A stretch of 22,601 nucleotides of DNA from an uncultured Campylobacter sp. Its GTDB lineage: Bacteria; Campylobacterota; Campylobacteria; Campylobacterales; Campylobacteraceae. The stretch lies in contig CALCKS010000015.1 in assembly GCA_937965895.1 (NCBI GenBank), forward strand, positions 1-22,601, read 5' to 3'. Below, piece after piece: positions 22,501 through 22,601 of the stretch. Both the position numbers and the translations under genes were made by a program. The notes beneath the pieces are model-generated. The model saw only the letters and a list, made by a program, of their open reading frames with translations. It did not search any database and had not been told where the DNA came from. Within the stretch, counting starts at the first letter, position 1, and the number at the start of each line of letters is the position of its first letter.

Positions 22501-22601
22501 TTAGCTCTTTTTCGTCGCTTTTATATACGCCGCGACGTACTCAAAACCCGAATACAGCGTCAGCGCGACGCTAAGCCAGAGCAAAAACTCGCCAAAAGGC
22601 C
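22501..22601 (-). CDS. pgsA: 3' end of probable phosphatidylglycerophosphate synthase (partial)
   Basis: The minus-strand frame enters at the window edge and ends at TAA 22501-22503. The visible tail includes FGEFLLWLSVALTLYSGFEY then VAAYIKATKKS. The hydrophobic 'WLSVALTLYSGFEYV' helix is typical of the C-terminus of PgsA, the CDP-alcohol phosphatidyltransferase that makes phosphatidylglycerophosphate. The catalytic CDP-alcohol motif lies outside the window, so the name rests on this tail and on the recalled pgsA-rseP neighbourhood in Campylobacter. Confidence 0.65.
   Translation of the reverse strand, partial: PFGEFLLWLSVALTLYSGFEYVAAYIKATKKS

Noticed and set aside
1..22601. CRISPR array, tRNA or rRNA genes
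   Set aside because: No regularly spaced repeats and no cloverleaf or rRNA-like sequence were seen on either strand.

Overview
The window looks like a Campylobacter chromosome, most plausibly a higher-GC species of the rectus/showae/curvus/concisus type. Reasons: a monomeric isocitrate dehydrogenase followed by malate dehydrogenase and the four-subunit 2-oxoglutarate oxidoreductase oorDABC, in the order I remember from C. jejuni; a DUF4214 surface-type protein typical of this group; T-rich sigma-70-like promoters without a clear -35 box; and very frequent AAATTT words (TCAAATTTGA, TAAATTTGAC). Species placement is inference from memory, not a database result.

Layout. 1-1546: the tail of an unidentified gene, then broken reading frames, including one gene (438-979) with a good ribosome site but two frame changes. 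1547-4988: a large AsmA-like envelope protein (minus) and mltG (plus), divergent, with 5' ends overlapping by about 41 bp. 5053-8895: icd, mdh and an NlpC/P60 lipoprotein, closed by a long hairpin. 9192-12052: oorDABC, tightly overlapping. 12135-12626: a flavodoxin with its own promoter inside an inverted repeat and a clear terminator.

13060-16496 (minus): a DUF4214 surface/secreted protein of about 1145 residues, split by one frame change at an AAAAAG slippery site; its C-terminal two thirds contain two diverged copies of a unit of about 350 residues. 16756-19804 (minus): an operon of rseP, yggS, a four-helix membrane protein and a soluble protein of unknown function. 19805-21454: an AT-rich accessory segment with a zinc-ribbon/HNH-like protein. 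21455-22351: an unknown soluble protein. The window ends in the 3' end of a gene I read as pgsA.

How the parts work together. Icd makes 2-oxoglutarate, OorDABC oxidises it to succinyl-CoA and passes electrons to a low-potential carrier, and the adjacent flavodoxin is a plausible carrier. Mdh completes another TCA step. sucCD, which I recall between mdh and oorD in C. jejuni, is absent here. MltG, the AsmA-like protein, the NlpC/P60 lipoprotein, RseP and PgsA are envelope functions. The most interesting items are the frame-split surface protein, the accessory segment between pgsA and rseP, the decayed gene cluster at the left edge, and the overlapping divergent asmA-like/mltG pair. No tRNA, rRNA, CRISPR array or insertion sequence was seen.
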